Program-made: the position numbers and the translations under genes
Notes under the pieces: model-generated
Database searches by the model: none
What the model was told of the DNA's origin: nothing
Seen by the model: the letters and a program-made list of their open reading frames with translations, nothing else
In this document: piece after piece, positions 12,989 to 24,785 of the stretch
How positions within the stretch are numbered: position 1 is the stretch's first letter
How the letters are laid out: each line of letters begins with the position of its first letter
Source: Apostichopus japonicus
Taxonomy: Eukaryota; Echinodermata; Holothuroidea; Aspidochirotida; Stichopodidae
DNA: 64,000 nucleotides
Reading direction: 5' to 3'
NCBI RefSeq assembly: GCF_037975245.1
Contig: NC_092577.1
Span: 36,138,898-36,202,897, forward strand

Positions 12989-13276
12989 CAGGCGCGTAGC
13001 CAGGAATTTGCCAAGGGAGGGCGAAACTGTAGATTCGGCATTGCAAACTATCTAAGCGTAGCGCCATCATTTTGGCGCGAAGCGTACAAGAAAATTTTGG
13101 CTGAAAATGCCTTCCAGATCGCTGGAAATGGCACTTCCCAGGCCTTGTAAGTTGCATCTTAGCATTTTCTCTTTTGAAAATACTAGCGATATCATAAAAA
13201 TATTTATTTTTTTTTTTAAATATGCTCAAGGAGGGGGGGCGGCTGCCCCTTTCGGCCCCCCCCAGCTACGCGCCTG
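12989..13276. mobile_element. hAT-like MITE, 288 bp, with 8-bp target duplication
   Basis: Left end caggcgcgtagc and right end gctacgcgcctg are perfect 12-bp inverted repeats. Flanks aagtcagt (12981-12988) and aagtcggt (13277-13284) agree at 7 of 8 bases. The interior has the shared module (ctaagcgtagcgccatc, ttggcgcgaagcgtacaag, tcgctggaaatggcacttcc) and a G-rich/C-rich pair near the right end. It is the cleanest copy of this family in the window. Confidence 0.85.
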
Positions 13277-13284
13277 AAGTCGGT

Positions 13285-13808
13285 CATCTTTCCAAAAGTT
13301 ACAAAATGTTACCCAGTAAAGTGGCTTCAAAGGATCCAGTAGCGCTGTCCCACACCTGGGGAATTGGGGTGTTAACCCTTCAGAAGTTCCTGATACTTAA
13401 AATCCAATTACATCAATAAAAGAAATAAAAGTCTGATATTTTCTCACCATTGTTCTATGTATAAGGAACACTACATGGTCCAGAACTATAGCTTTTAACT
13501 ATGAAAGTGATGTATAGAATTGCCTGCAAATTTCAGTATTAAGTAATATTTTAATTTTGTTATTACATTTCTCATTTACAACATTACAATAAGAAATAAA
13601 TTGAAAGAAATTTGTTGTTCTAAATTAGGCAAAACACAATAGGATTTGTAAGAGAAATCTGCACCCTGGGACCTTACTATGATGTGTGGAAACGTATTAC
13701 AATGTGTTTCTTCCCATGTCTGCAAATTGGTCCAAAGATACAAATCTGTACCCCAACTATGGGTTAAATATGTACCAAGAGTGGTGTCCCAACACTGAGG
13801 TGTCGGTC
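13285..13808. other. Spacer, nothing recognised
   Basis: Between the 288-bp MITE and the tetranucleotide repeat. Open frames here only read into the TATG microsatellite and have no independent support. Confidence 0.4.
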
Positions 13809-13973
13809 TGTATGTATGTATGTATGTATGTATGTATGTATGTATGTATGTATGTATGTATGTATGTATGTATGTATGTATGTATGTATGTATGTATGTA
13901 TGTATGTATGTATGTATGTATGTATGTATGTATGTATGTATGTATGTATGTATGTATGTATGTATGTATGTAT
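13809..13973. repeat. (TATG)n microsatellite, about 41 copies
   Basis: About 165 bp of almost perfect tgta/tatg tetranucleotide. Read on the minus strand it is (CATA)n placed directly after the body of a tRNA-derived SINE, so it probably grew from the SINE's 3' tail. The long CMYV and YIHT frames here are artefacts of the repeat. Confidence 0.95.
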
Positions 13974-14203
13974 ATGTGATCTTCCCGCAAGCAGGAACTC
14001 GCGAAAGAAGCCATGGAGGCTTGTAGACTCGCAAGCTGACCGAAGCCAATCTCTCGGCACACATCCATTTAACGTCCATGTCGGGAAGTTGTTATTGAAC
14101 AACACCCTTGCCAGACGACACACATTGCTGTCGGCGGGGAATCGAACCGGGGATCTCATGACTGGGAGACGCCGGCGTTAACCACTAGGCTATACACTCC
14201 GCC
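13974..14203 (-). mobile_element. tRNA-derived SINE, minus strand
   Basis: The minus strand from 14203 begins with a tRNA-like head: an A-box-like tagcctagtgg and a B box ggttcgattcc (14138-14148). The clover-leaf stems are only partly paired, so this is a SINE head and not a functional tRNA gene. The body runs to 13974 and passes straight into the CATA repeat. No clear target duplication was found. Confidence 0.65.
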
Positions 14204-15510
14204 TTGTAGTCGGCATCTTTTCACAGTGTCATATGTAGAAGATTAACACGGAGACATAGTATATGTAATGTATTGAATTCTGCGCACAAAATGAAATACT
14301 CCTCCCTATCAGAACAGCCAAGCTTTATTTAAGTATAGCAAAAATGACAAGGTGTTAAAGTCAAAGACTAAGCACTACCTTAGTTATAAAACAAGTTTTT
14401 TAGTTTAATACAGTTATATTCCGACCAGAATGATACACAATTAATTGCTTAATGTTGAATAAAGGTTAATTAACTGTGGTTACTAACTATAGTTTCTAAT
14501 TACATTATGAAATAATAAAATGTAAAGGATAAACTGTCAAGACTTGCTTAAGTGACGTAATGTAAATATGTGAAATCAGTCATAAATTATGTCATTAATA
14601 TAACATTACATTCAACTTCAAATAATTCTTCAGAAAACATTCATCGAATTGTAGATTGTTGTTAGTTGAGAATATACAACGATAATACTTCAACGACTTA
14701 AAAAACAACTTATATTGTTTCTTTGAATAAAAACAACATAATCAGCAAAGGAGAAACAGAAGAAACAATTACTATGGTAATATAAGTATACAATACATGT
14801 TGTACATAGTAAAACAATTTGTTACAGTTTGTACCTTATCTACCACTTGAGCTACTTTGCGTTAATTTTATTCAAAACTACAAGCTAGGAATAATATATT
14901 TGCCTGATGAAGGTATATTTATTTTCAAAATTGTGTAACAAATTGAAACTTATGCCGTTTTTGTGTATAATTTTAAATATTGAATAATAATATTTATTTA
15001 ATAGCCATTTTTGAAACAAAGTAAACGTTTTAATATACTTTTTTTCTTTAAATGATACATTTACTATGTTTCCATGATATTTTGAATTCTTGTCTTTATC
15101 AAAATCCAAGTTTACCATTGAACTGCGTAAATATAGTTATATTCCGATATTCAATAAAAGTGATATACAATTATTTCTTAGGTTGAATAAAGGTTAATTG
15201 ACTTTGGTTACTAAGTATAGTTTCTAATTACATGAATATATAATAATATGTAATGAAAAACATTCAAAACTTTGCCTTAGTGACGTAATGTATCTATTTA
15301 AAATGTGAAATCAGTCAGTGGCGGAGATTTCTTGTCAGAAGTTGGGGGGTTGCATGCCATTGATGAAATAAAAAGTCATAACTGCTGGCTCACTATCTAA
15401 GTGGAGCGCCACCATAAGTTGGCGCGAAGTGCACAAGAATTTTTTGGCAAATATTGCCTCCCAGTTTGCAGTAAATGGCACTGCCCAGGCCTTAAAAAGC
15501 TGCATTTAAC

Positions 15511-15650
15511 CAGGGGCGTATGCAGGATTTTCTAATCCGGGGGGCGCGTATTACTATCTAAGCGGAGCGCCACCATTGGTTGGCGCGCAGCGTACAAGCA
15601 AATTTCTGGTTTTGGTACCCCCAGATCACCGGAAATGGCACTTCTCGGGC
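15511..15650. mobile_element. Embedded related hAT-like fragment
   Basis: Starts caggggcgtatgcagg, then carries the family module ctaagcggagcgccacc, ttggcgcgcagcgtacaag and atcaccggaaatggcactt. No matching right terminus is visible, so it is a truncated insertion inside the 15316-17241 element. Confidence 0.5.
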
Positions 15651-16117
15651 TTGAAACTGACCAACCATATGTACACTTTTGCCTGAGAACCAAGTTTTTT
15701 CCAAATACTTTTTTCTCATCTAACCTTTTTGAAGATTGTCACAGTCACACATCACGTTCGACTTCATCACATATCCTGTGGATCATTGCTTTTGTAGGTG
15801 ATTCTTCATCGCGGCCCACAATATCCGTCAGCCCCACTGTTCAGAATTTGAAAATTCACAATTCTCGTGAATAAATTCACTACAAAACATACCCATAATG
15901 TTGCACAAAATATCATCTATGGACAACCGATATAGAAAAACCTCCTTCAAACCCTAACAGACGGGTCAAAATTGCACGAGTATGATGATGTATGATGAAG
16001 AATGTTGGTTAGGGAATTTTCGAAAATTCAGACGGCTACTAAAAAATGTCGTTGAAGGAAATAAAAATATACCAGATATTTCCGAAACCGAACTCTACAC
16101 ACATCGACAGTTTTGAG

Positions 16118-16674
16118 CATGGGCGCAGATCAGTCTTGGATAATGGTGGGGACGCGTGTCTGTTCTATGACACTATCTAAGCGGAGCGCGACCATGGGTT
16201 CGCGCGTAGCGTGTGATTTTTTTGGGCAAATATACCTCCCAGATCGCCGGAAATAACACTTCCCAGACCTAATGATGCTCCTAAACCTCTTTAAGTTTTA
16301 GATCTCATGGCTTAGAAATTTAGTTTGGAGAAATACATGGGCGTTTGCAGAAAGAAAATCAGGGACAAATAATCCAAGTAGACTTATGTATATACGATGG
16401 GTCTGGGGTCCTCTCCCAGAAAACAAATATAGACTGCCGCAAATGCGATTTCCGTCCTATATTTAACAACTGTGGATAAAATACAATAACATGAGAACTG
16501 CTGCATGTCATTTGCACAATGCTGGATCAAACTGCGCCAAAGTTCAATACAGGGGAACTTGAAATGCAGCTATTGGTCAAGACAAATTGGTGGGGCCACG
16601 GTATATCATGTCCCCACTACTGAAAAAGTTGGTGGGGACGCGTCCCGCTGTCCTCACCAGGATCTGCGCCCATG
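16118..16674. mobile_element. Nested hAT-like element, 557 bp
   Basis: Perfect 14-bp inverted ends catgggcgcagatc and gatctgcgcccatg. Flanks gttttgag (16110-16117) and gcttggag (16675-16682) agree at 6 of 8 positions, a decayed target duplication. The internal module resembles the other copies (taagcggagcgcgacc, then gttcgcgcgtagcgtg). It lies inside the larger element, so it inserted later. Confidence 0.75.
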
Positions 16675-17847
16675 GCTTGGAGACTGTTTATCGTGGAACG
16701 CCATTTTCATGCTCACTGATATGATGTGATATCTGCTGTTTGCTTTACAAATTCGAATAATTTTGTCACTGTTCCTCTTTCTCTTCCCGTTTTCTTGCCG
16801 TATTTTCTACTCCATCCTTTTCTCTCTTTTTTCTTTTCCTTCCTTCACCTCGTTGAAGTTGGCAAGTGTATACAGTTCCAAAGCTATTCAACAGCAACAA
16901 AACGTTATTTTGTGTATGTCTGTTGTGGGGTGAAGTTAGCGCTATGAGCTACAAGTTCCAATGCGCAAGGTGGGGGAAAGGGGCTAGAAATAATGTGTGG
17001 GTCAATTCTAACTCGGTTTTCGGTCGTTAATTGTTGATGTAGCCTACCAGGTAAAAGGTTGAACTGACTTTAACAATTTCAAATTAATAATTTGATTTAT
17101 TATGCCATTTGGAGCACAAAACATAGGCTATAACAGAATATTACTGGCAAAAACTAGGGGGGTTGATTGTGTGGGCCAACCCCCCCTCTTCAAAAAGTGG
17201 GGGGGTTAAAACCCCCCCAACCCCCTGTTTCTCCGCCACTGAAATCAGTCATATATTGCCTCATTATCATGACATTACATTCAACTTCAAATAGTTGTTC
17301 AGAAAGCTGTCAGCGAATTGTAGATTGTTGTCAGTTGAGAATATACTTCCATGATTGAAAAAAAAACAACTTATACTATTTCTTTGAATAAAAACAATAT
17401 ATTAAGCAAATGAAAATCAGAGCAAACATTTTCTATCATAATATAAGTATACAATACATGTTGTACATAGTAAAACATTTGGTAAATAAGTACTTAAACT
17501 ACGGTTAGAACTAATTTGTTAGAGTGTGTTTATTTTATTCAAAATTACAAGCTAGGATTGATATCTTGAATGATAAAGGTATATTACTTTCACAAAATTG
17601 TTTTAATTTGAACATTTAACCGCTTATGTGTAAAATTTTAAATATTCATTAATAATAAGGACAATTTAATAGCTATGTTCGAAGCAAAGTATAAGATATT
17701 CAAACATTAATTATAGTTTCCAGGATGTTTTGATTTCTTGTGTTTAACAAAATCCAAGTTTACCATTGCACTGCGTAAATATACTTATATTCCGATCAAT
17801 AGGGAGCTATATACAATTAACGTATTTTAAGGTTGAGTAAGTGTTAA

Positions 17848-18824
17848 AGGAATTGTCTGGTGGAAGATTTTGATACATTGTCCTCATAGTTCTCATTTTC
17901 TCTTTCTAACCATGTAAAAATTGACTCCATTCGACGTTTTCTTCTTGTAGAAATCTGGTTTTCAAATTCACCAGTTTCTCACCAAAAGCACCGTTTGTTC
18001 GATCGCATCAATTTGGTTATTTACGTAGTGCAGGCAAATAGGCAAAACAAGCGACTTGAAGTTAGCACACCCATTTCCGCAACAAATGCACTCTCGCGTG
18101 TACACGCACAGGTGATTGCCTATTTATTACGTACACATCACGAACGTATACAGCGTACCATGCCCAGTTGGTATACGTACATAGCGTTGCACATAATTGA
18201 CTCTCACATTCAAACCACAGTTCATAAAACTGTTCTTCGAAATCGCTGAAATAAAATTCACGGATCAACCTTACAGTAAAAGGAAACTTGAAAAGTATTT
18301 GGAACACCAACAGATGAAATTTGGCGGAATCGATGTTAGAGCAGAATGTAGTAGCGAAAAGCTTACGCTTCGCAGAACTGTCCAATTGTAAACGTTAGAG
18401 TAGCCTACATGCAAACATTCTTCGCGTTGGAGCTGGACAGCGCGATGTATAAACAACGAAGAGTCTGCTGTTCAAACTTATCTTGTGTTACACAAAAATC
18501 ACGAAATCCCAGATGCACTTTAAAACATGTATAATTTATAAGAAATTTCACCGACAATTAAGGAAGAACTTAATCTGTATTCCAACGCGGTTTATTTTGT
18601 TATTACTGTAGGAACTGTATGGAGCGTGGGTTATGTCGCATCATCATTTGCGAAGGTGACGTCACGTTCTGTACTGTTCATAGTATATTTGAAATATCAA
18701 TCCTAGACGATTAAAAAATCGTTTCTGGGTCAAACGCAACATAAGCGTTCTCATATTTTGAAAACATTTTTGGAAATTATTTAAGGTTTTTAAGGTAACT
18801 TCTAAGGGCTACCAGACAATTCTT
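17848..18824. mobile_element. piggyBac-like MITE, 977 bp, TTAA duplication
   Basis: Flanked by TTAA at 17844-17847 and 18825-18828. The inverted ends are aggaattgtctggt at the left and the complement of aagaattgtctggt at the right (13 of 14). TTAA target duplication is characteristic of piggyBac-type elements. The matching position in P2 (about 42280, gtaaattaactg) is uninterrupted, supporting insertion after the P1/P2 split. The inner open frames (17995-18391) are short and show no transposase features. Confidence 0.8.
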
Positions 18825-20158
18825 TTAATTATCTATAGAACTAACTATACTTTCTAATACATGATAAAAATGTAAGGACAAACTTTCAAGTCTAGCTTAT
18901 TAGGATACGTAATTTCAATCATGTTTTAATCCATTTTTATGATATTATATTGTATTGTAGATTTTGTATGTTAAGAATATAGAACCAATTAGACTCCCAT
19001 GATTGAAAAGAAACATACATAAAATGTTTTTGTTTTCTGCGAATCGGAAAACACAATCAGCGTAGTGCAATCAAATTTAATATATGTTGTATTATAAGTA
19101 ATATACAATTCATGTTGTACATACTAAAACATTTGTTAAAGTTTCTACCTCAACGGCTAATATAAATACTTTTACTGTATGTATAAAGGAGCGTTTATAT
19201 TTTCAAAACTAAAAAACTACTATCTTACATAATAAAGGTATACATTATTTTCAAAATTAAAATTTATTTCTCTTAAAATTTTTAAATTTACAATTTTCTT
19301 CGAAATTGAAAAAGAAAAATTTGTTACTTATACCGCTGCGTGTTAATAACTATTTACGAAACAAAGTAAACTTTTCTAAACGAACATATATGTTTCTGAA
19401 GAAATTCATACATTAACTATTGTTTCCATGGTTTTGCCAAGTGCACGTCTCTTAAGAGAAACATTAACAGTTAGTTTCAGTTATCAAAATGTTTTAGGAA
19501 ATATAAGCTATATCAGTTGATGGATTTTGAATGTCAAAAATGCTTTAAGACGTACAAAGTTCACTCCTGGAGTTTTCTGCGAGACAAAAAGTCAAGAGGA
19601 AATTCCACGGGATTGCAAACAAGATCCATTGAACTTGTGTTCATATGAAAAGTTACATGAAAACATTAACAATATATCATATTTTAACAAAACAGTCTTG
19701 TGTTTGTAAATAGCTATCAGTCTATATTTAAATAATTGTTATTGATGTGCGAATTACAACTTGTTTTCATTAGTTTGACACAAGGATCATAAACTTTCGA
19801 AAATATTTTTGAAAATAAAGATGAACTTAGATGTCACTTCATAATGATAAGTTGTTACAAAATCGAAACTCACATCGAATAGTTAACCTGGAAAATAATA
19901 CAAGTACAAAGTGGTGTTAAAATTATTCGACCAACTATCTCCTTTATTGCTTTCTTCCTTTTTCACTTTTTTTGTCACATTTTGGAATATAATTCAAGTA
20001 AAGCTTAAAACGGTTAACGTAAACGATAGCTACAAGTAAATGGTGAATGTTATCAGATCTGTATAAAATGTGTACTTCGCGAAGTGTTATGTGCGTTCAT
20101 ATCATCTTGTGTAACTTACATATACGTGTACAGTCTTGTACTATAACCTATGCTGCTA

Positions 20159-23019
20159 CCTAGATACTGTTCAGTAAGATGGTAGTTCCTCCCATAAACT
20201 TTCTAAGGCATCTTCGTCTGAAACTGAAACCCATTCTAGTGGGAGCTCTACTGGCTGTGTACAACTGCGCAAAATCATTATTGAAATGTTGCAATACTCA
20301 CTTCCAGTAAATTATTGGAGTATCCCCTCTAATTGGGGTAATATCCCAAAAAGGATAATCCTCCGCATACTCCTTGTAAGGTCTATACTTCTTTGGTGGC
20401 CCTATGCGGCATCGATATTTAGTGTCGGAGGCTACTAACACTGTGCATGGAGCAGATACCAGTTCAAGTGACTCTTTTCATGATATCCTGCTACACCCTG
20501 TGAGTAATGGAAAATAGCTGCGTGTTTATGTTCACTTCTGATTTGCAAATGGCAGGGTACTTTACAGAAAGGCAAACTTCCTTACACGTTCCTAAATGAT
20601 CTAAAATATCAAGTGCCACGTCCCGCATTTTTGAATAAAGTTGAGATACTACTGATGGATCACTTAGTTTGTCTAAGTCCCATCCTTTGGTAATATCTGT
20701 TTTCAAGTGCGAATTGAACATGCTGTCCAACATCTTGGTAAATTCAGTAATGTCGCTTAGATTGAAATTCTCAACAGAAAATTGTATATACTTTCCATTC
20801 TCTGAAATGTTTTTCAGAAATGTATTTTCCCATTCCCTAAATTTTGTTGTATGTTCCCCTCCACGTTCCTTCATTTCATGTTTAGTCTTACGTAATGCAG
20901 ATTTAGCACAGCTCAGTATTTCATTGACTTTTGGATCTATTAAGTCTTTAACCCAATTTTGAGACCGTGTTGTTATTTCAGTTAGAACCTTTTCGCTCAA
21001 CCAATTGCTAACGAATTTATCATGGGCCTCTATAAAATCATAATACAACTTTGGATCTTTTTTAAGACACAACTCTTCTAAAATTCTGCCAAGCATCCTT
21101 TGCTTATCATTATAACAATGGTCGTCTCTCATATGTGCCAGGGGTTTTACATTGAAGGCATTTAAGGTTACATTTTGCAAAACAGTCACACCCTCATATT
21201 ATGATCGCTTTGCAGCCGCTCCACTCTTAATGGCTTCATCAACATAGCCTTTAAATTTGTGTTTTAAACAGTCCTTCTCATTTTCAAACATTCTTTGCAA
21301 TGAATTGTGACTTTTATACTTTCGTTGGCAATCTTTGCAAACTGTACAAACCTCGTTCTGAACTTCACGAAGGGTACTAACCAAAGTGTCACTATTGACT
21401 TTGCTATTCATTAATACATTGTACACTTCTTGTAAAATAGTATCTACGCGACTTTCTTGAGACGGTATAACTTTTGCGTCATTTGTAAGATAACTTCTAT
21501 GACGATTTACAATTCCAAAAACTACATTTTGAACTTTGTCCAGTCCGTCCTTAGATCCCGAAAAACGTCGTCCAACCCAATAAGCAAATTCCCGGTTTTT
21601 ATTGTCAGGTCGCATCTCGTCAGTGTAAGCTTTGCTATGTTCTGTACCAAGCATTATTTTTCTGAGACTGTTATCACACGCCTGCTCGATATATCCATCA
21701 GTAATTATAAATTTGTTGAAGTTTATTTCAAGCTGTTTGATTTTTTTCCCCAGAATACGTCAAATTGTCTATCCACTTCCACATGGTTTTCCTTCCAATA
21801 GGACAGAGCTTGTTTATCCTTTAATTGCTTTGCGATTTTTTCAGCCTCAAATTTCAGTTCGTCTTTTGCCTCTCTGATGAAATTTGGTAGACCTTCTTTA
21901 TCGGCCTCTTTTTTGTAATTGTATCTCTCTGTTTTCTCTGATGCTTCTTTTAATAACTTTACCAATTTCGTCTGTTTCATTTATGATACTCTGATGACGT
22001 CTTTTCACCTCCTCTTCGTTTGAATGCTCCTTTACGTATTCATTTATTTTATCCTTTATACCTTGGCATTTATTAGTTATTTCAATATCCAATCTCTTGA
22101 AAAAGTCATCCTTTTCCGTAGCATTCGTGATATTTATACCATTGGTAAGTTCCCATTGAAATATCTCAGTTCTCATTTTCCCAATAAGTTTATTATGCTC
22201 TAGTCGGAATCTTTGGTAACTGAGGGCATCTTCTGAGTTCACTGGCTCCAATACATCTTCCAACCTCCTAACAAAATTTGCCATTGTAAACTTAAGAGGG
22301 ATTCTTCTTTCAAATTCTTTCAATAATTCTTCTTTTCTGCCGTACATTGGCAGATACCATTGGGCTTCTACTGATCCACTACAATGGAAAACGTACCCTC
22401 TTTCATCTTCATAAGACAAACAATATTGAAACGTTCCATTACCTTGAGCTCTACCAATGACAATATTTAATACAGATGTTTTGGAGATTGGAAAATCACG
22501 ATATCTTATGAATGCAGTGGTAAATACAGGCTCACTTACCATACGTTTTTCTGGTACAAGAAATGTTTCATTTTGTTTCAATTTTTTTACAAAACGACCT
22601 ACTGCCGAAGCGGGCAATCGTTTTGCGTCATTTTTAACCCCAGGTAATAAGACTGGCACGGCAAGTTGACAAGATGCAAATTTCTGTAGCAAATGCTGTC
22701 TTAAATGATTATCGGAACAGTGAAATATTGCATGTATGAAATCTCTTACACTTCCTTCTATGTGAAGATTCTCTTTCCATGTAATCCTACTATCTAGTGA
22801 GGTTACCTTACTGATAAGAGAAAAGGTAAATCTTCTGTTTTAATTTGTGAATCGTCGCTTGGGATAAGCCGTACCCCTTTGGCCGCTTTCAGGGTTAACT
22901 TCCGTGGGAAGTAGTTCTTTAGACCAACCTCTTCCAAGTATTCCAGAAAATAGTCTTCAGTTCTTTATCTATCGAATATAACAGTATATACTTAAGTTGA
23001 TCGTAAAGCAAATGTGAGT
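20159..23019 (-). pseudogene. VLIG-type GTPase pseudogene lacking the G domain
   Basis: Diverged paralogue of the 43717-48603 gene, broken into several frames. Relative to that copy: a deletion near 22815 after DLPFLL shifts frame; about 1.9 kb, including all GTP-binding motifs, is missing at about 22300, so the N-terminal part (KEELLKE) runs in frame straight into FTMANFVRRLEDV; a base gain near 21915 and another near 21748 shift frame; a TAA stop lies at about 21197 after AKRS; a base loss near 20558 breaks the cysteine-rich VCPFC region. The C-terminal domain is still recognisable down to 20159. At the 5' end a frame reading SHLLYDQLKYILLYSIDKE opens after acceptor acaag (23020). It cannot encode a full protein; transcription is unknown. 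Confidence 0.9.
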
Positions 23020-23023
23020 CTTG

Positions 23024-23026
<3 letters not shown>

Positions 23027-23070
<44 letters not shown>
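23027..23070. repeat. (TA)n microsatellite
   Basis: About 44 bp of TA dinucleotide with one C interruption, just upstream of the pseudogene's large exon on the minus strand, within its presumed intron. Confidence 0.9.
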
Positions 23071-23353
23071 ACATTGACGGTCCTCCCATCATGGGTAACC
23101 CCATAAATCGTAATAGTAACAAGAATTTTCGGTTTAAAATATGAAAATCTGGTCCTGCAATTAGAGGCTTGTGTCAACATAAATTTAACATAACGAAAAA
23201 TGTGCTGCACGAGACGCTTTTACTCTCTTTACAATGGTAACAAAAAAAAACCTATTAACCAACAATGAAGAATGACTTATCTGTTAATAATACAATTTGC
23301 GTAACATTGTTCCTTCACATGCTTTTATACTACAGAGGATAAGAAAAATGTAC

Positions 23354-23475
23354 CTCGTCGATATTTTGCCGAGAGGTCTTGCTATAGTAACAGCGTCTTT
23401 CACATCATCTTCATCCGGGTTCTCTGTCTCGATTATGCTTTCGTTCCTCCTTGCTTTCTCTTCATACACGTCCTC
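23354..23475 (-). pseudogene. Single frameshifted copy of the 40-codon cassette exon
   Basis: Homologous to the ten cassettes at 52.4-57.5 kb, with the shared core ETENPDEDDVKD. It begins after an acceptor-like tttttaaag and ends at GAG before GTACAT, but is 122 nt long: an extra dinucleotide near 23386 shifts the second half to a different reading (AVTIARPLGK). It is the only copy in P1, so the tandem amplification happened in P2 or was lost here. Confidence 0.7.
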
Positions 23476-24785
23476 CTTTAAAAATCAACAAAGCAGGATG
23501 ACTCAAATAATTTCTTCTGAATTAAACTACCATATTAATCATCGCGTTTGAGCTGACGATAGCAATTGTTTTGCTTTTTTATTTAATTTATTAAACCGTT
23601 CGGAGGAAATAATTTTAAACTTAACAGGTAAACTTAGGCTAAGTTATAGTCTTGGTTTTGGGTTCATTTTGTGTGTTGACCTTGATGATTCCAACGTATC
23701 CGCCGAATTTTTGACAGTATAGGAAAAACTAACTACTAACTTTCTTATTTTCTTTCAGACCCACACATTAGGTCTCGCAGATCTAGTATAATACCCTAGG
23801 TTACAGTGCATCATTGTTTGTTGTCCTGTTAATGAGTCGGTCTTAACAGCGGTTTTGATCTTTAGTATTTTTGGAAGCTAAGTTGGAGAAAGTTTGCTAT
23901 AACTAATATTTTTACATTAGTTCTGATTTATCTGTGACAATGCGTTGTACTCATTAAATATGCTTAAATCGTCACATTTGTCTGGCACATTGGAAGGCAT
24001 CAGCATTTTTTTTTCCATTTGGAATATATTGCAGCTACTGGTATTTGAAATACATTTTTTAACTCTCATAAAGGAGATTAGTATAGTTGGAAGTAGATAA
24101 ACTGTGTGTGGCGAAGCGTAAAAAATTACAAAGTAATGTTACTGTTTCCTTTTGACAGCATGTTTTCTACTTTTACTACAAAACAGACTGAACTTTGTGG
24201 AGCATGTCTGGAGTCATATTGTATAAGAGTTGCTGCTTTGATTTTTATGGTAGCTTTATATTTGCACTTAACTTCTCCTCTTTTAGCAAAGAGGTCATAC
24301 CTTTAAATGGGGGGGGGGCCAAAAATCACTGAACATGGATAAAACTAAATAAATGTGCGCTTAGCGCACACCGCAAGCGCCTTGGCGCAAAGCCTTTGTC
24401 GAGAAGGGTTCATGGACCCGCCTAGAGCCCTAAATTGGTCATGGGGCGAAGCCCCGGCGGAGGCCATGGGCGGACTAAAATCTAGAAATCTTCAACTTCG
24501 TTTCTGTTTGGTCCCTGAATTGATATGACAGTCGTAAATAGATTTTACCAAAAGTCACATTTTACAAGTAATTAGACTTCAATTAAGAAAGGCCTATCTA
24601 TGTAACATCTGGTGAAACTGAAAGCCTTTATAATGATTAAGAAAATAAAAATTTAACCAAAACGGAAACATTCTTAAACTTTGCATGCAAGAGTAAAATA
24701 ATCTTGCTGTACGGATGTCTACAATAACAATCGGGTATCTGGGCACATTCACTTCATCGGAAACATAGAAACCTATAAATAAAGA
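23476..24785. other. Upstream flank of P1, shared with P2
   Basis: Matches 57560-58732, for example aatgagtcggtctta at 23832 and 57773, and tctagaaatcttcaact at 24481 and 58430. It contains a small GC-rich patch (24355-24475; gcgaagccccggcggaggcc). Short open frames (such as 24106-24306) have no support. It may contain the ancestral promoter of the GTPase gene, but no element could be assigned. Confidence 0.5.

Larger units (their letters stand above)
15316..17241. mobile_element. hAT-like element, 1.93 kb, with nested copies
   Basis: Ends are cagtggcggagattt and the complementary ctccgccactg, flanked by perfect 8-bp duplications aaatcagt (15308-15315 and 17242-17249). The homologous site in the first P1 unit (near 14571) and in P2 (41830) has a single uninterrupted aaatcagtcat, giving an empty-site comparison. 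The interior contains related modules (15390-15490, 15511-15650) and a complete nested element (16118-16674). No transposase frame was recognised in the remainder, including the open frames at 15635-15874 and 16505-16947. Confidence 0.85.
14412..19900. repeat. Three tandem 0.7-kb AT-rich units downstream of the P1 pseudogene
   Basis: Units begin at gttatattccga-like words at 14412, 15136 and 17785. Each contains ggttgaataaaggttaa-like sequence, an aaatcagtcat word, cattacattcaacttc, and ends with aaatccaagtttaccattg. Unit 1 is 724 bp. Unit 2 is about 715 bp once the 15316-17241 insertion and its duplication are removed. Unit 3 is split by the 977-bp insertion at 17848. P2 has two such units at 41.66-43.28 kb. 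No coding potential seen. Confidence 0.75.
14215..24785. repeat. Paralogous segment P1 (degenerate copy of 41465-58732)
   Basis: Collinear with 41465-58732. Shared landmarks are cacagtgtc(a/g)tatgtagaag (14219 and 41470), the aatagccaagcttta region, tandem AT-rich units, the GTPase coding region, a single upstream cassette (23354), and the flank ending cggaaacatagaaacctata (24758 and 58709). P1 carries a hAT-like and a piggyBac-like insertion absent from P2. P2 has the amplified cassette array. P1 diverged mainly by decay and insertion. Confidence 0.85.

Noticed and set aside
13576-14181. Several 97-167 codon frames with CMYV or YIHT repeats
   Set aside because: Produced by the TATG microsatellite on both strands; no conserved sequence outside it.
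14131-14203. Functional tRNA gene on the minus strand
   Set aside because: A and B boxes present but stems are poorly paired and a SINE body follows.
20669-21877. Plus-strand frames antisense to the GTPase pseudogene
   Set aside because: Shadows of the minus-strand coding sequence; the same shadows appear opposite the P2 gene.
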